This document shows positions 5,809 to 13,688 of a stretch of DNA of 23,744 nucleotides, in pieces. The DNA comes from Micavibrio sp. UBA2020 (GTDB lineage Bacteria; Pseudomonadota; Alphaproteobacteria; Micavibrionales; UBA2020): the NCBI GenBank assembly GCA_002334985.1, contig DDBY01000161.1:1-23744 (forward strand), given 5' to 3'. Position 1 is the stretch's first letter. Each line of letters begins with the position of its first letter. Below the pieces are notes generated by a model. It made no database searches. It had not been told where the DNA came from and saw only the letters and a program-made list of their open reading frames with translations. A program made the translations under genes and the position numbers.

Positions 5809-7412
5809 TACGCGCATTTCTCCGTTTTGCAGGCGCCTGCGGTGCAGCCGCGCAGCGCGTTGTAAACGCCGGTGGTTTTCAGCTCTTCCAGCTTGGCGCT
5901 ATCAACTTCGGGCGTCATCTCGGCGAGCTTGGCGGCATCCAGCGTTTCCAGCTTGTCGACGGATGCAAGGAAGCTCGCACGCGCCTTCTCGCTCAGCAGA
6001 TGCTTGGTCAGGCTTTCAAGCTTCTTGATGTACTGCGGACGCTTCCACGGGGTGGAGCCGAGCGGGTGCGCGTTGGCGCAGGCTTTTTCATCGGACACTT
6101 TGGTGCCGTCTTTCAGTGTCACAATCATCTTGCCGCCGAAAGATTGTTCTTTCGGGTCGGTGCTGTGATAGCGGCGTTCCCATTCCGCCACTTGCACGGT
6201 CTGGATTTTGAGCATGGCGGCGCGAAGTTCTTCTTTTTCTTCCGCTTTGATGTCGTACACATCTTCGTCCCAGCGGGCGAGCTGGATGGAGCGCGCAATC
6301 GCGAACATAATGGAATGGTCAAGCGTACCGCGCGGGCTGTCGGGGTCCACTTTCTGCGGGTCATGCGCCCCCGTGCCGATGACGTGGTCGGTGTGGTGGC
6401 TGGTTTCAAGCACGATGCCGTCAATCTGCGCCCAATCAACCGTTTTGCCGTCAGATTTCTTCGGCAGCTTGGCGACCATTTCAAGCGCCATATCGATGAT
6501 AGCCTGACCTTGGTATTCGAAAGCATGTTCTTTCGGGTAGGTCATCATGATGTTGCGCAGCTTGTCGCCCGGCTCGGCCAGTTCGACTTTGTATTCCGCA
6601 TCGGGGTTGTTTTTACCGTCAAGGAAACGGCGGATGATGCTGTCCTCGCCCTCGTACACCGGGTTCGGGCCTTTGAGGCCGTGCATGGCGGCATTGAGCG
6701 CGTCGATGGAGATTTCGGCGCTGAAACCGGGCACAAATTCTTTTTGCGCGCCGATATCGCCCTTGCGCGACTGGCGCGACGAAATGGCGTTATGCACGGC
6801 AAAATTCACCGTGTGGTAAATCTGTTCAACCGGCAGGCGCAACATGGCGCCAAGACCAGCGGCAGAGGCCGCGGCGATATGCGTCATGTGGTCAACTTTG
6901 TGTTTGTGCAGGCAGATGCCCGTACCGTTGCCAGTGCCGACAAGCGCGACGTGAATTTCATACGCTACGGCAATACCGCGTATGAGGTCTTTGCCGCCAA
7001 TGCCCAGCTGCTGCGCCACCGCCAGAATGGGGGAAATGTTATCGTCAGGGTGCGAGTATTCGGCCGCCAGATAAGTATCATCCTGGTCGCGGAAACGCAC
7101 GGCAACCGCATTCACAAACGCCGCTTCGCGCGGGCCGAACAGACGTGATTTAGGCAGACCGTAAATCGTGGCGCGGCCGATGCCTTCGGATGCCATGGCT
7201 TTGTCGCGGGCAACCGTAACGGCGTGTTCGTTGACAGCGGCGATGGCGATGGCGGCGTTATCGATGATGCGGTTTTTCACCATGTCCACAACGTCAGCGT
7301 CGAGGTCTTCATCCTTGGTCGCAGCGGCCAGCGCGGCGATTTTCCAGGCCAGCTGGTCTTGTTTTTTCAGCAAGGCTTTTTCAGGATGAAACTTGACGGT
7401 ATGGATTTTCAT
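5808..7412 (-). CDS. prpD: 2-methylcitrate dehydratase, MmgE/PrpD family
   Basis: This 534-residue cytoplasmic enzyme dehydrates 2-methylcitrate to 2-methyl-cis-aconitate (and in some organisms serves the hydration as well). MmgE/PrpD features include the helical N-terminus (NRIIDNAAIAIAA), the segment EYSHPDDNISPILAVAQ, the central SRQSRKGDIGAQKEFVPGFS stretch and the GLKGPNPVYEGE motif. It is somewhat longer than the E. coli enzyme. The ATG at 7412 has an AGGAG Shine-Dalgarno 8-9 nt upstream and is preferred to an in-frame TTG at 7448. It is the first gene of prpDB and coupled to prpB through a one-base overlap. No acnD or prpF is present in the window, so isomerisation of the product depends on aconitases elsewhere. 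Confidence 0.93.
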   Translation of the reverse strand: MKIHTVKFHPEKALLKKQDQLAWKIAALAAATKDEDLDADVVDMVKNRIIDNAAIAIAAVNEHAVTVARDKAMASEGIGRATIYGLPKSRLFGPREAAFVNAVAVRFRDQDDTYLAAEYSHPDDNISPILAVAQQLGIGGKDLIRGIAVAYEIHVALVGTGNGTGICLHKHKVDHMTHIAAASAAGLGAMLRLPVEQIYHTVNFAVHNAISSRQSRKGDIGAQKEFVPGFSAEISIDALNAAMHGLKGPNPVYEGEDSIIRRFLDGKNNPDAEYKVELAEPGDKLRNIMMTYPKEHAFEYQGQAIIDMALEMVAKLPKKSDGKTVDWAQIDGIVLETSHHTDHVIGTGAHDPQKVDPDSPRGTLDHSIMFAIARSIQLARWDEDVYDIKAEEKEELRAAMLKIQTVQVAEWERRYHSTDPKEQSFGGKMIVTLKDGTKVSDEKACANAHPLGSTPWKRPQYIKKLESLTKHLLSEKARASFLASVDKLETLDAAKLAEMTPEVDSAKLEELKTTGVYNALRGCTAGACKTEKCA

Positions 7413-7518
7413 GGCGCGCGCTCCTGTCGCTAAAATGGGATGCGCCAAGATAACAAAAAAACGTCCGCCAGCCTATAACCAACCGCGGCCAGCGTTAACA
7501 TAAACGGATGTTTCGGGC

Positions 7519-8475
7519 TTAAAATTTCTTGCGCTGGCGCGGCGTTTTTTGCTGCGTCGCAGCAGGATTTTCCGGCGGCGTCATCGCCCCTTCGCGCGCT
7601 TGCATCAGGATGGAAATCATCATGGCCTTGTTCTGATAGACGGTGGTTTCCTCAGCCGTCAGCTCGCGCCGCATTTCCTGCTTCACCGCGTCAGAAGCAC
7701 TGATTTGGTGCGGGTGTAAGTTGGTGCTGTAAAGAAGGTTATTTTGCCGGTCAACCACGACCATACGGCGGGCGATTTTATCCTGCTCCAGCGTCTCGAC
7801 TGTTTCAACGAGTGCGGCGGGCGCAGTATCCTGCTCGTCCTTGTTCACCCAGCGCGGAATGACGTCCTGCCCCTGCCGCGCGGCGGCGAAGTTTTCTTCA
7901 AACCGCAAATGCACAGACTGGCGCGCCACAACCGACGGCACGGCGACAACAACGGCGCTGATGTCATAGCCACCGTCACGGAACGGCGCCAAAATAAGTT
8001 TTGTAATGTCCTGTCCCATCGCAGCATCGTCAAGGATGACGTTGACCTTGCGCTGCGCCGCTTCCTCGCCCAGCCAGCCGATAAGCGTCTCGACGGCTTT
8101 GTCGATGCGCGCGGCGGCATTCACACTGTCTTTTTGCACATGCTGGGCATAGCGCGGGTGATACACGCGCAAATCGTCGAAATTGATATGGGCGGCGTCT
8201 TGCAGTTCCGGCTTTTTCGCTTTGGCGGCGGCGGCAAAGGTACTCTTGCCTGCGCCGGGCAGACCGGTGATGTAGAGCAGCGACGGGGTTTCCTGCGCAG
8301 TCTTGCTATCCAGATAATCGCGCGCCATGGCGCTGCAGGCCACGGCAAATTCAGCCGCGCTCAAAAGGTCGGGCTGCGCATCCGCGTTTATGTCGTTGAA
8401 GGCGGGCGACAGCGTTTTGTCATTGCCGTTCACCGGCCCGCCGCCCGTACCGTTGGAAGCCCCGTTTGTTGCCAT
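7519..8475 (-). CDS. Zeta-toxin-like P-loop kinase
   Basis: This 318-residue protein has a Zeta-toxin domain at about residues 65-265. The Walker A motif is GLPGAGKST. The NFDDLRVYHPRY segment corresponds to the catalytic-aspartate region (xDGDxLRxxHP) of Zeta and PezT. The HLRFEENFAAAR and RWVNKDEQD segments correspond to the lid and conserved arginine region, and VVVDRQNNLLYS is the usual Zeta C-terminal strand. The canonical IEGT substrate loop reads LDDAA instead. Zeta kinases phosphorylate UDP-N-acetylglucosamine-type substrates or other small molecules. About 65 low-complexity N-terminal residues and a basic C-terminus flank the domain. The ATG at 8475 has GGAGGG upstream and is preferred over the TTG at 8481. 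No epsilon/PezA antitoxin is adjacent; the upstream 124-aa gene is the only candidate partner. Confidence 0.8.
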   Translation of the reverse strand: MATNGASNGTGGGPVNGNDKTLSPAFNDINADAQPDLLSAAEFAVACSAMARDYLDSKTAQETPSLLYITGLPGAGKSTFAAAAKAKKPELQDAAHINFDDLRVYHPRYAQHVQKDSVNAAARIDKAVETLIGWLGEEAAQRKVNVILDDAAMGQDITKLILAPFRDGGYDISAVVVAVPSVVARQSVHLRFEENFAAARQGQDVIPRWVNKDEQDTAPAALVETVETLEQDKIARRMVVVDRQNNLLYSTNLHPHQISASDAVKQEMRRELTAEETTVYQNKAMMISILMQAREGAMTPPENPAATQQKTPRQRKKF

Positions 8476-8559
8476 GCACAAACCCTCCGGTTCCCCAGAG
8501 CCCTATTATAGCGGTTATGGGATGAATACGTCAAATGCTACTAAATATAGCGCTGTAAA

Positions 8560-8934
8560 CTATATCTGCTTATCAAGCAAAAATTGTTCGATATCACGCA
8601 ACGTGGAAAGTCCGGATTTTGCCTCATCCTTACACTCGACGATTAGAAGGAAAGCTTGTAGCGGCGCGCCTTTATTACAGGGTTTCAGAGTATAAACGCC
8701 ATTGGTGTATGTATTATGACCGTGATGAATTTGAGCCTGAGTCGAGAAAACGGCTTCCAAAGGAGAGCCCTCTGCAGAAAAAAATTTATAGTGACCTTCT
8801 GCTATGGTTAACCCCTCTACCGCCGCAATAGCTTCAGCTTCGGATGCAAACACAATCAAAGACCTAGACAGTAAGTCGTATCCGAAAATTACTTTTCGTA
8901 GTTTCTCGGAAGCTGCCCATTTTCCCCTGTCCAT
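8560..8934 (-). CDS. Hypothetical protein, 124 aa, in an AT-richer patch
   Basis: This protein is not recognised. The ATG at 8934 has a consensus AGGAGG Shine-Dalgarno at about 6-nt spacing, 25 nt after the ychF stop. The protein is small and soluble, with mixed alpha/beta character (strand-like VIFGYDLL and SLIVFAS, an EAEAIAAVEGL helix, a central HHGHNTYTNG loop, then AFLLIVECK). There is no signal peptide or membrane segment. The bases here are visibly AT-richer than in ychF or the kinase gene, suggesting separate acquisition. It directly precedes the Zeta-like kinase gene (84 bp gap), so an antitoxin or regulatory role is conceivable, but nothing in the sequence shows it. Confidence 0.65.
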   Translation of the reverse strand: MDRGKWAASEKLRKVIFGYDLLSRSLIVFASEAEAIAAVEGLTIAEGHYKFFSAEGSPLEAVFSTQAQIHHGHNTYTNGVYTLKPCNKGAPLQAFLLIVECKDEAKSGLSTLRDIEQFLLDKQI

Positions 8935-8959
8935 CTTGAGCCTCCTGATATCTGCCCAC

Positions 8960-10063
8960 TTAGACGTTAAAGCGGAACAGCATGATATCGCCGTCTTTCA
9001 CAACGTATTCCTTGCCTTCGGAGCGCATTTTGCCGGCTTCTTTGGCGGCGGTTTCACCGCCGAGGTTCACGAAATCGTTGAAGTCGATGGTTTCGGCGCG
9101 AATGAATCCGCGTTCGAAATCGGTGTGGATGACACCCGCCGCTTGCGGCGCCTTCGAGAGTTTACGCACCGTCCACGCGCGCGCCTCTTTCGGGCCGACG
9201 GTGAAGAAAGTGATAAGGCCGAGCAGCTGGTAACCCGCGCGGATAACGCGGTTCAGTCCCGGCTCGTCCAGCCCCATGGTGGAGAGGAATTCGATTTTTT
9301 CTTCGTCAGAGCCCAGCTGCGCGATTTCCGCTTCGATAGCCGCGCAGATGATGACGTAGCCCGCGCCTTCGGCCTTGGCCATGTCGGCCACGCGCGCAGT
9401 GTGTTTGTTGCCCTTTTCAACGTCGTTTTCCAGCACGTTGCAGATGTAAAGAACAGGTTTGGAGGTCAACAGCTGCAGGCTTTGAAACGCGCGTTCCTGG
9501 TCTTCGTTGTCGCGCTTGACGATGCGCGCGGGGCGGCCGTCGCGCAGCTCCACCAGGCAGCGGTCGATGATTTCGACTTGCAGCGCGGCTTCTTTGTCGC
9601 CGCCCTTGGCTTTCTTGCGCAGGGCATCGACGCGCTTTTCAAGGCTTTCCATGTCGGCAATCATCAATTCGGTATCGATGATTTCCTTGTCACGGATAGG
9701 GTCAACGCCGCCTTCGACGTGGGTGACGTTTTCATCTTCGAAGCAGCGCAGGACGTGCAGCACGGCATCCGTCTCGCGGATGTTGGCCAGAAACTGGTTG
9801 CCCAGCCCCTCGCCCTTCGATGCGCCGCGGACAAGACCTGCGATGTCCACGAATTCCAGCTGCGTTGCCACAATATTTTGCGACTTGCCGATTTTGGCGA
9901 TGGTATCGAGGCGCGCATCCGGCACGGCGACGCGGCCGACGTTCGGCTCGATAGTGCAGAAAGGGTAATTCGCCGCCTGCGCCGCCGCCGTGGCGGTGAG
10001 CGCGTTGAACAGCGTGGATTTGCCTACGTTAGGCAGGCCGACGATACCGCAGTTGAAACCCAT
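8960..10063 (-). CDS. ychF: Redox-regulated ATPase YchF (OLA1 type)
   Basis: This 367-residue OBG-family P-loop NTPase has G1 GLPNVGKST (9-17), G3 DIAGLVRGA, and NVLE at the G4 position instead of NKxD. That change is known to give ATP rather than GTP preference in this family. A coiled-coil insertion (about 130-170) and a C-terminal TGS domain (about 280-365) complete the standard architecture. YchF associates with ribosomes and affects stress responses and translation fidelity. The ATG at 10063 has AAGGAA upstream and begins 3 nt after the pth stop, the common pth-ychF pairing. Nothing is unusual in the sequence. Confidence 0.97.
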   Translation of the reverse strand: MGFNCGIVGLPNVGKSTLFNALTATAAAQAANYPFCTIEPNVGRVAVPDARLDTIAKIGKSQNIVATQLEFVDIAGLVRGASKGEGLGNQFLANIRETDAVLHVLRCFEDENVTHVEGGVDPIRDKEIIDTELMIADMESLEKRVDALRKKAKGGDKEAALQVEIIDRCLVELRDGRPARIVKRDNEDQERAFQSLQLLTSKPVLYICNVLENDVEKGNKHTARVADMAKAEGAGYVIICAAIEAEIAQLGSDEEKIEFLSTMGLDEPGLNRVIRAGYQLLGLITFFTVGPKEARAWTVRKLSKAPQAAGVIHTDFERGFIRAETIDFNDFVNLGGETAAKEAGKMRSEGKEYVVKDGDIMLFRFNV

Positions 10064-10066
10064 TTT

Positions 10067-10708
10067 TTATTCCTTCTGTGCTTTCTTTTTGTCCTGAACG
10101 TCAGGCTTTGTTTTGTCGTCTTTCGGTTTAGCTTCGCGCGGCGGCTGCAAAGCCTGCGCTACCTTGCTCATATACCCGTCCATATCTCCTGCGGCAAGGC
10201 GTGGTGCATGGTCGGCCAGCGCATCCAGCAGCGGCGCGAGCCACGCATCGTCCGCCTTGGCAAAATCCCCCAGCACATAGTTGCTGACAAGGTTTTTATC
10301 GCCCGGATGCCCGATGCCAAGGCGCACGCGCCAATAGTCTTGCCCCAAATGGCTGTCGATGGATTTGATGCCGTTATGCCCGCCGCTGCCGCCTGCTTTT
10401 TTAACGCGCAGCTTGCCCGGTTGCAAATCCAGTTCGTCATAGAAAACGACGGTATCTTCGGGCGCAATTTTATAAAACGCCGCCGCCGCCTGCACCGACT
10501 GACCCGACAGGTTCATGAAGGTTTGCGGCTTGAGGAGGATAATCTTTTCCCCCTCCAGCGTTCCGGTCGAGATTTCGCCCTGAAATTTTTTAGACCAGTC
10601 GGAAAAATTATGGCGACGGACGAAAACGTCCATCGCCATAAATCCGATATTGTGGCGGTTGTGCTGATACTTGGGGCCGGGATTGCCTAATCCGACAAAC
10701 AGCCTCAT
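10067..10708 (-). CDS. pth: Peptidyl-tRNA hydrolase
   Basis: This 213-residue enzyme releases peptides from peptidyl-tRNA dropped by ribosomes. The active site is visible: N9 in GLGNPG, the catalytic H19 in NRHNIGF, D91 in DELDL and the GGHNGIKS substrate loop. The C-terminal 25-30 residues are highly charged and lysine-rich ([11 protein letters not shown]), an extension beyond the enzymatic core. It lies 26 bp after rplY and 3 bp before ychF, so the three genes form one transcription unit linked to translation. Confidence 0.97.
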   Translation of the reverse strand: MRLFVGLGNPGPKYQHNRHNIGFMAMDVFVRRHNFSDWSKKFQGEISTGTLEGEKIILLKPQTFMNLSGQSVQAAAAFYKIAPEDTVVFYDELDLQPGKLRVKKAGGSGGHNGIKSIDSHLGQDYWRVRLGIGHPGDKNLVSNYVLGDFAKADDAWLAPLLDALADHAPRLAAGDMDGYMSKVAQALQPPREAKPKDDKTKPDVQDKKKAQKE

Positions 10709-10734
10709 GCCAGCTTACCACCCCTGAACGGAGG

Positions 10735-11388
10735 TTACTTCTTCGCCGGAGCGGCAGCTGCGGGTGCAGCAGCAGCAGGCGCGGCAGCCGCAGCAGCGGC
10801 CGGTTCCGCTTCAGCCTTCATGGCGGTCGGCGCCACGAGGGTGATAACGGTGAAGTTGCCTTCCAGCGTCGGCTCGACGCCTTTGGGCAGGTTCAGGTTT
10901 TCGATGTGTACGGAACCGCCAACATCCAGACCGGTCAGGTCAGCCACGAATTCTTCGGGGATGTCGGTTGCTTTGCAATATACTTCGAGTTCGTGGTGAA
11001 CGAGGTTGAGCACGCCGCCTTTGACAAGGCCGGGGCATGCTTTTTCGTTCGACACGCGCACGGGCACGTTGACGCGAATGATGGTTTTATCGGAAACGCG
11101 CAGGAAGTCTGCATGTTCCGGACGGTCGTTCACGGGGTGCAGCTGAACGTCACGCGGCAGAACCAGATAGGTTTTGCCGTCAATGGTCAGGTCGCACAGG
11201 TGCGTGAAGAATTTCTTGTTGGACAGTTCCTTGACGAGAACGCGCTCGGCGATGGAGATGAGCAGCGGTTCTTTGTTGTCGCCGTAAACAACGGCGGGAA
11301 CTTTACCTTCGCGACGTACTGCACGGGCGGCCCCCTTACCGGCCTTCGCGCGTGCTTCAGCCGCAAGCGTCGTTTTGTTTTGTGCCAT
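10735..11388 (-). CDS. rplY: 50S ribosomal protein L25 (bL25, CTC form)
   Basis: This 217-residue bL25 of the long CTC/TL5 type has an N-terminal 5S-rRNA-binding beta-barrel (about 1-93, with KVPAVVYGDNKEP and HPVNDRPEHADFLRV) and a second beta domain with VHIENLNLPKGVEP. An alanine/proline-rich tail occupies about the last 25 residues. The protein binds 5S rRNA in the large subunit's central protuberance. It is first in the rplY-pth-ychF operon, with a promoter and a structured leader upstream. The ATG at 11388 has an AAGGAT Shine-Dalgarno. Confidence 0.96.
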   Translation of the reverse strand: MAQNKTTLAAEARAKAGKGAARAVRREGKVPAVVYGDNKEPLLISIAERVLVKELSNKKFFTHLCDLTIDGKTYLVLPRDVQLHPVNDRPEHADFLRVSDKTIIRVNVPVRVSNEKACPGLVKGGVLNLVHHELEVYCKATDIPEEFVADLTGLDVGGSVHIENLNLPKGVEPTLEGNFTVITLVAPTAMKAEAEPAAAAAAAPAAAAPAAAAPAKK

Positions 11389-11427
11389 GATATCTTATCC
11401 TTTTGTTTCAGTTTGGTTTTGGACGTA

Positions 11428-11459
11428 CCCGCATAGCCTCCAGGGGTGCTGCCTGCGGG
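11428..11459 (-). promoter_or_regulatory. Stem-loop in the predicted rplY leader
   Basis: CCCGCA (11428-11433) pairs with TGCGGG (11454-11459), and AGC (11435-11437) with GCT (11448-11450) inside, giving an interrupted hairpin just after the predicted transcription start. Ribosomal-protein leaders are often structured for autoregulation, so this is a candidate site for bL25 feedback. There is no direct proof, and a simple stabilising hairpin is equally possible. Confidence 0.35.
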
Positions 11460-11466
11460 AACGGCG

Positions 11467-11496
11467 TATATAAAGCCAATCACACTGAAAAATCAA
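11467..11496 (-). promoter_or_regulatory. Candidate promoter of rplY-pth-ychF
   Basis: On the minus strand TTGATT (11496-11491), an 18-bp spacer and TATATA (11472-11467) form a reasonable sigma70-type promoter. Transcription would begin near 11460, about 70 nt before the rplY ATG. Confidence 0.5.
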
Positions 11497-11643
11497 GGGA
11501 ATTATGAATTTCGGCGCATCCGTCCCGCCCGCGCCGCTGCCCCTCGAAAAATACGCTTTAATTTCAATAATCTACCCGTCTTTACAGGCAGCGGTAAATA
11601 TGGGATTCAGAACTATCCTGTACCCAAGCGGAGAGATGGCACC

Positions 11644-12015
11644 ATGAAAAAGATTTTCAACTGGCTGGCGCAGAAATCCGCCGTACAGCCGACCCTCGGC
11701 TATGTGCTGGGGCGCCCGTTTCTGGGGCCGTCCGATATCAACCGCGCCATTTACAACACGGCCAACCTGAAAAACGGCGGTCGTATTGTGGAGCGCGGGA
11801 TTTTCCTAGCCTCTATCTTCGGCGCTGTCGCGGCGGTGCCTGCGGCCACACCCGCCCTCGCCACAGCCTTTCTTGTGGGCGGAGCCGTGATTGCAGGCAA
11901 GACCGCGGGCGTTCTGGCCGGCAAGGTCGCGGATTTCCTGATTGAGGACATCAACAGCCGCGTCATTCCGCGGCGCGAAGCCGCGAAGGCGCAAAAAAAT
12001 CAGCCAAAACCGTAA
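11644..12015 (+). CDS. Small hypothetical membrane-associated protein, 123 aa
   Basis: This protein is not recognised. The ATG at 11644 follows GGAGAG at good spacing. The N-terminus is basic and amphipathic. Residues about 53-100 are hydrophobic, alanine- and glycine-rich (FLASIFGAVAAVP, then FLVGGAVIAGKTAGVLAG), giving one or two membrane-spanning or glycine-zipper-like helices. A charged C-terminus ends in RREAAKAQKNQPKP. It stands alone on the plus strand between rplY and prs, ending 3 bp before the convergent end of prs. The frame could be extended upstream to 11446, but that stretch lacks protein-like character and crosses the rplY promoter. Confidence 0.7.
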   Translation: MKKIFNWLAQKSAVQPTLGYVLGRPFLGPSDINRAIYNTANLKNGGRIVERGIFLASIFGAVAAVPAATPALATAFLVGGAVIAGKTAGVLAGKVADFLIEDINSRVIPRREAAKAQKNQPKP

Positions 12016-12018
12016 TTT

Positions 12019-12975
12019 TTACGCGCTGGCGGGTACGGTATCGAAAAGCGACGAAACCGAACGCTCTTCGCTGATGCGCAGGATGGCTTCGCCGAACAAG
12101 GGCGCAACGGACAGGAATTTGATTTTCGCGCAGGATTTGATTTTATCCGACGCGCGGATGCTGTCTGTCACCAGCATTTCAACCATCGGGGATTTTTCAA
12201 TCCGCTCGACCGCGCTGCCGGAGAAAACGCCGTGCGACGCCACCGCGCGCACAGACGCCGCGCCGTGTTCCATCAAAGCCGCCGCCGCATTGCAGATAGT
12301 GCCCGCAGAATCGACCATATCGTCAATCAGGATGCAGTCGCGCCCCGCGACTTCGCCGATGACATGCATGACTTCGGAAATGCCCGCACGCTCGCGGCGT
12401 TTGTCGATAATGGCAAGGCCTGCATCATCCAGACGCTTGGCAAAGGCACGCGCGCGCACCACGCCGCCGACGTCGGGGGATACGATGGTCAGGTTATCGA
12501 CCTTGCAGGCCTTTTGGATATACGGCACGAAAACAGGCGTACCTGCAAAAAGGTTATCAACGGGAATATCAAAGAACCCCTGAATTTGCCCTGCGTGCAA
12601 ATCCATGGTCAGCACGCGGTCAGCACCCGCCGTGGTAATCAGGTTCGCAACCAGCTTGGCCGAAATCGGCGAGCGCGCCGTCGTTTTTCTGTCTTGCCGC
12701 GCATAGCCGAAATACGGAATGACCGCGGTGATGCGGCGGGCAGAGCCGCGCTTCAGCGCATCAATCATAATCAGCAGTTCCATCAGATGGTCGTTCGCGG
12801 GATACGACGTCGGCTGGATAACGAAAACATCTTCGCCGCGCACGTTGTCGAGAACTTCCAGGAAGATTTCCTGATCCGCGAAACGCTTCACGTTCGCTTC
12901 GGTCAGCGGAATGCCCAGATAGGCGGAAATCGCCTCGGCGAGCGGTTGGTTGCTGGTGCAGGAAATAAGCTTCAT
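12019..12975 (-). CDS. prs: Ribose-phosphate pyrophosphokinase (PRPP synthetase)
   Basis: This 318-residue enzyme makes PRPP from ribose 5-phosphate and ATP for purine, pyrimidine, histidine and tryptophan synthesis. The flexible catalytic loop is [17 protein letters not shown] (91-107), the PRPP-synthase signature [16 protein letters not shown] is at 125-140, and the ribose-phosphate/PRPP loop [13 protein letters not shown] is at about 214-226. The ATG at 12975 is chosen because it gives the family's usual N-terminus ([13 protein letters not shown]) and has an AGGACGG Shine-Dalgarno. An upstream frame extension to 13062 adds non-homologous residues. The usual bacterial length and intact motifs indicate a functional enzyme. 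Confidence 0.97.
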   Translation of the reverse strand: MKLISCTSNQPLAEAISAYLGIPLTEANVKRFADQEIFLEVLDNVRGEDVFVIQPTSYPANDHLMELLIMIDALKRGSARRITAVIPYFGYARQDRKTTARSPISAKLVANLITTAGADRVLTMDLHAGQIQGFFDIPVDNLFAGTPVFVPYIQKACKVDNLTIVSPDVGGVVRARAFAKRLDDAGLAIIDKRRERAGISEVMHVIGEVAGRDCILIDDMVDSAGTICNAAAALMEHGAASVRAVASHGVFSGSAVERIEKSPMVEMLVTDSIRASDKIKSCAKIKFLSVAPLFGEAILRISEERSVSSLFDTVPASA

Positions 12976-13074
12976 GGCATTCCGTCCTGTTCGTCGCGAT
13001 ATGGGGCAAAACCGCGTAGATACTACTGTTTCCAAAGCCAAAATAATAGGCTTCCCTGCCAAAAAACTTGTAAA

Positions 13075-13103
13075 TTGACTTAGGGAAAACGGCTTGCTAC
13101 GCT
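13075..13103 (+). promoter_or_regulatory. Possible promoter giving a leaderless mRNA for the 13110 gene
   Basis: TTGACT (13075-13080) is followed after 17 bp by TACGCT (13098-13103), a weak -10. The predicted transcription start falls at or next to the ATG at 13110, and no Shine-Dalgarno is visible before that ATG. The match is only moderate. Confidence 0.3.
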
Positions 13104-13109
13104 CCGGTT

Positions 13110-13679
13110 ATGTCCGAAAATTATGTAAGCCTTTCCAAGGAATTCAACCAGACCGCGCAAGCTATCGGCGCGGGCGAAGGCAATTGGCAAATGGCTGTCG
13201 CCAAGTTCACGCTGCTGATGCGCCACAAAGCGCAAACGACAGAGCAAAAGCAGGAACTATGCGCCATGATGATGAATGCGGCCGTGAACCGCCTTGAAAA
13301 AGTGCTGTCGGGCTTTGCGGAAATGGACAACTTCACCGCATCGACGCTGGAGGGGCTTTACGGTGTTTTCCGCCCCCTCGCCGCGCCCGAAAATCTGCCT
13401 TATTTGCCCAAGAACGCTTCCGCACAGCTGGCCGATGTGACGCTGGATATGGTGCGCGCGCTTGAAGATTACAAAAAGACGCCGAGTATTTTGCTGGAGA
13501 CCTATAACAGCGTCCGCAAATATTATACCGAGTTTTCTTTCTTCATGCTGGAAACTGCACAAACCGTGAAAACAGCCGAAGAAGAACGCAGCGCCAGCGC
13601 CGAAACCCAAAGCGACCTGACGCTTGGCAAAACGCCCACCATCAAGCCCCGTCACGGCAATAACGGCAAGACGCCGTAA
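13110..13679 (+). CDS. Hypothetical helical protein, 189 aa
   Basis: No family is recognised. The first 150 or so residues look entirely helical (a WQMAVAKFTLLMRHKAQ helix, then QELCAMMMNAAVNRLEKVLSGF, and a later segment ending YYTEFSFFMLETAQTV). A polar, probably disordered tail is rich in S/T/K and ends HGNNGKTP. No signal peptide or membrane segment is seen. It is divergent from prs across 134 bp and ends 9 bp before the convergent end of pgeF. The ATG at 13110 lacks a Shine-Dalgarno, which may mean leaderless translation. A cytoplasmic structural or regulatory role is possible but unsupported. Confidence 0.7.
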   Translation: MSENYVSLSKEFNQTAQAIGAGEGNWQMAVAKFTLLMRHKAQTTEQKQELCAMMMNAAVNRLEKVLSGFAEMDNFTASTLEGLYGVFRPLAAPENLPYLPKNASAQLADVTLDMVRALEDYKKTPSILLETYNSVRKYYTEFSFFMLETAQTVKTAEEERSASAETQSDLTLGKTPTIKPRHGNNGKTP

Positions 13680-13688
13680 TTTTTTCTA

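Noticed and set aside
5796..7148. Long plus-strand open frame (450 codons)
   Set aside because: It lies opposite prpD, which has family motifs and a good Shine-Dalgarno. Long antisense frames are expected in GC-rich genes with strong third-position bias.
7460..7500. Possible terminator after the Zeta-like gene, before the T-run near 7455
   Set aside because: The GCCAGC copies here are direct, not inverted. The best stem is four to seven pairs with a bulge, so a terminator cannot be supported with confidence.
8545..8565. ATATAG-N9-CTATAT short inverted repeat at the end of the 124-aa gene
   Set aside because: Six-base AT-only arms in an AT-rich patch are easily expected by chance.
8804..10690. 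Very long plus-strand open frame (628 codons)
   Set aside because: It spans the antisense of the orphan gene, ychF and pth; its product is His/Phe/Arg-rich without domains, and the minus-strand genes are unmistakable.
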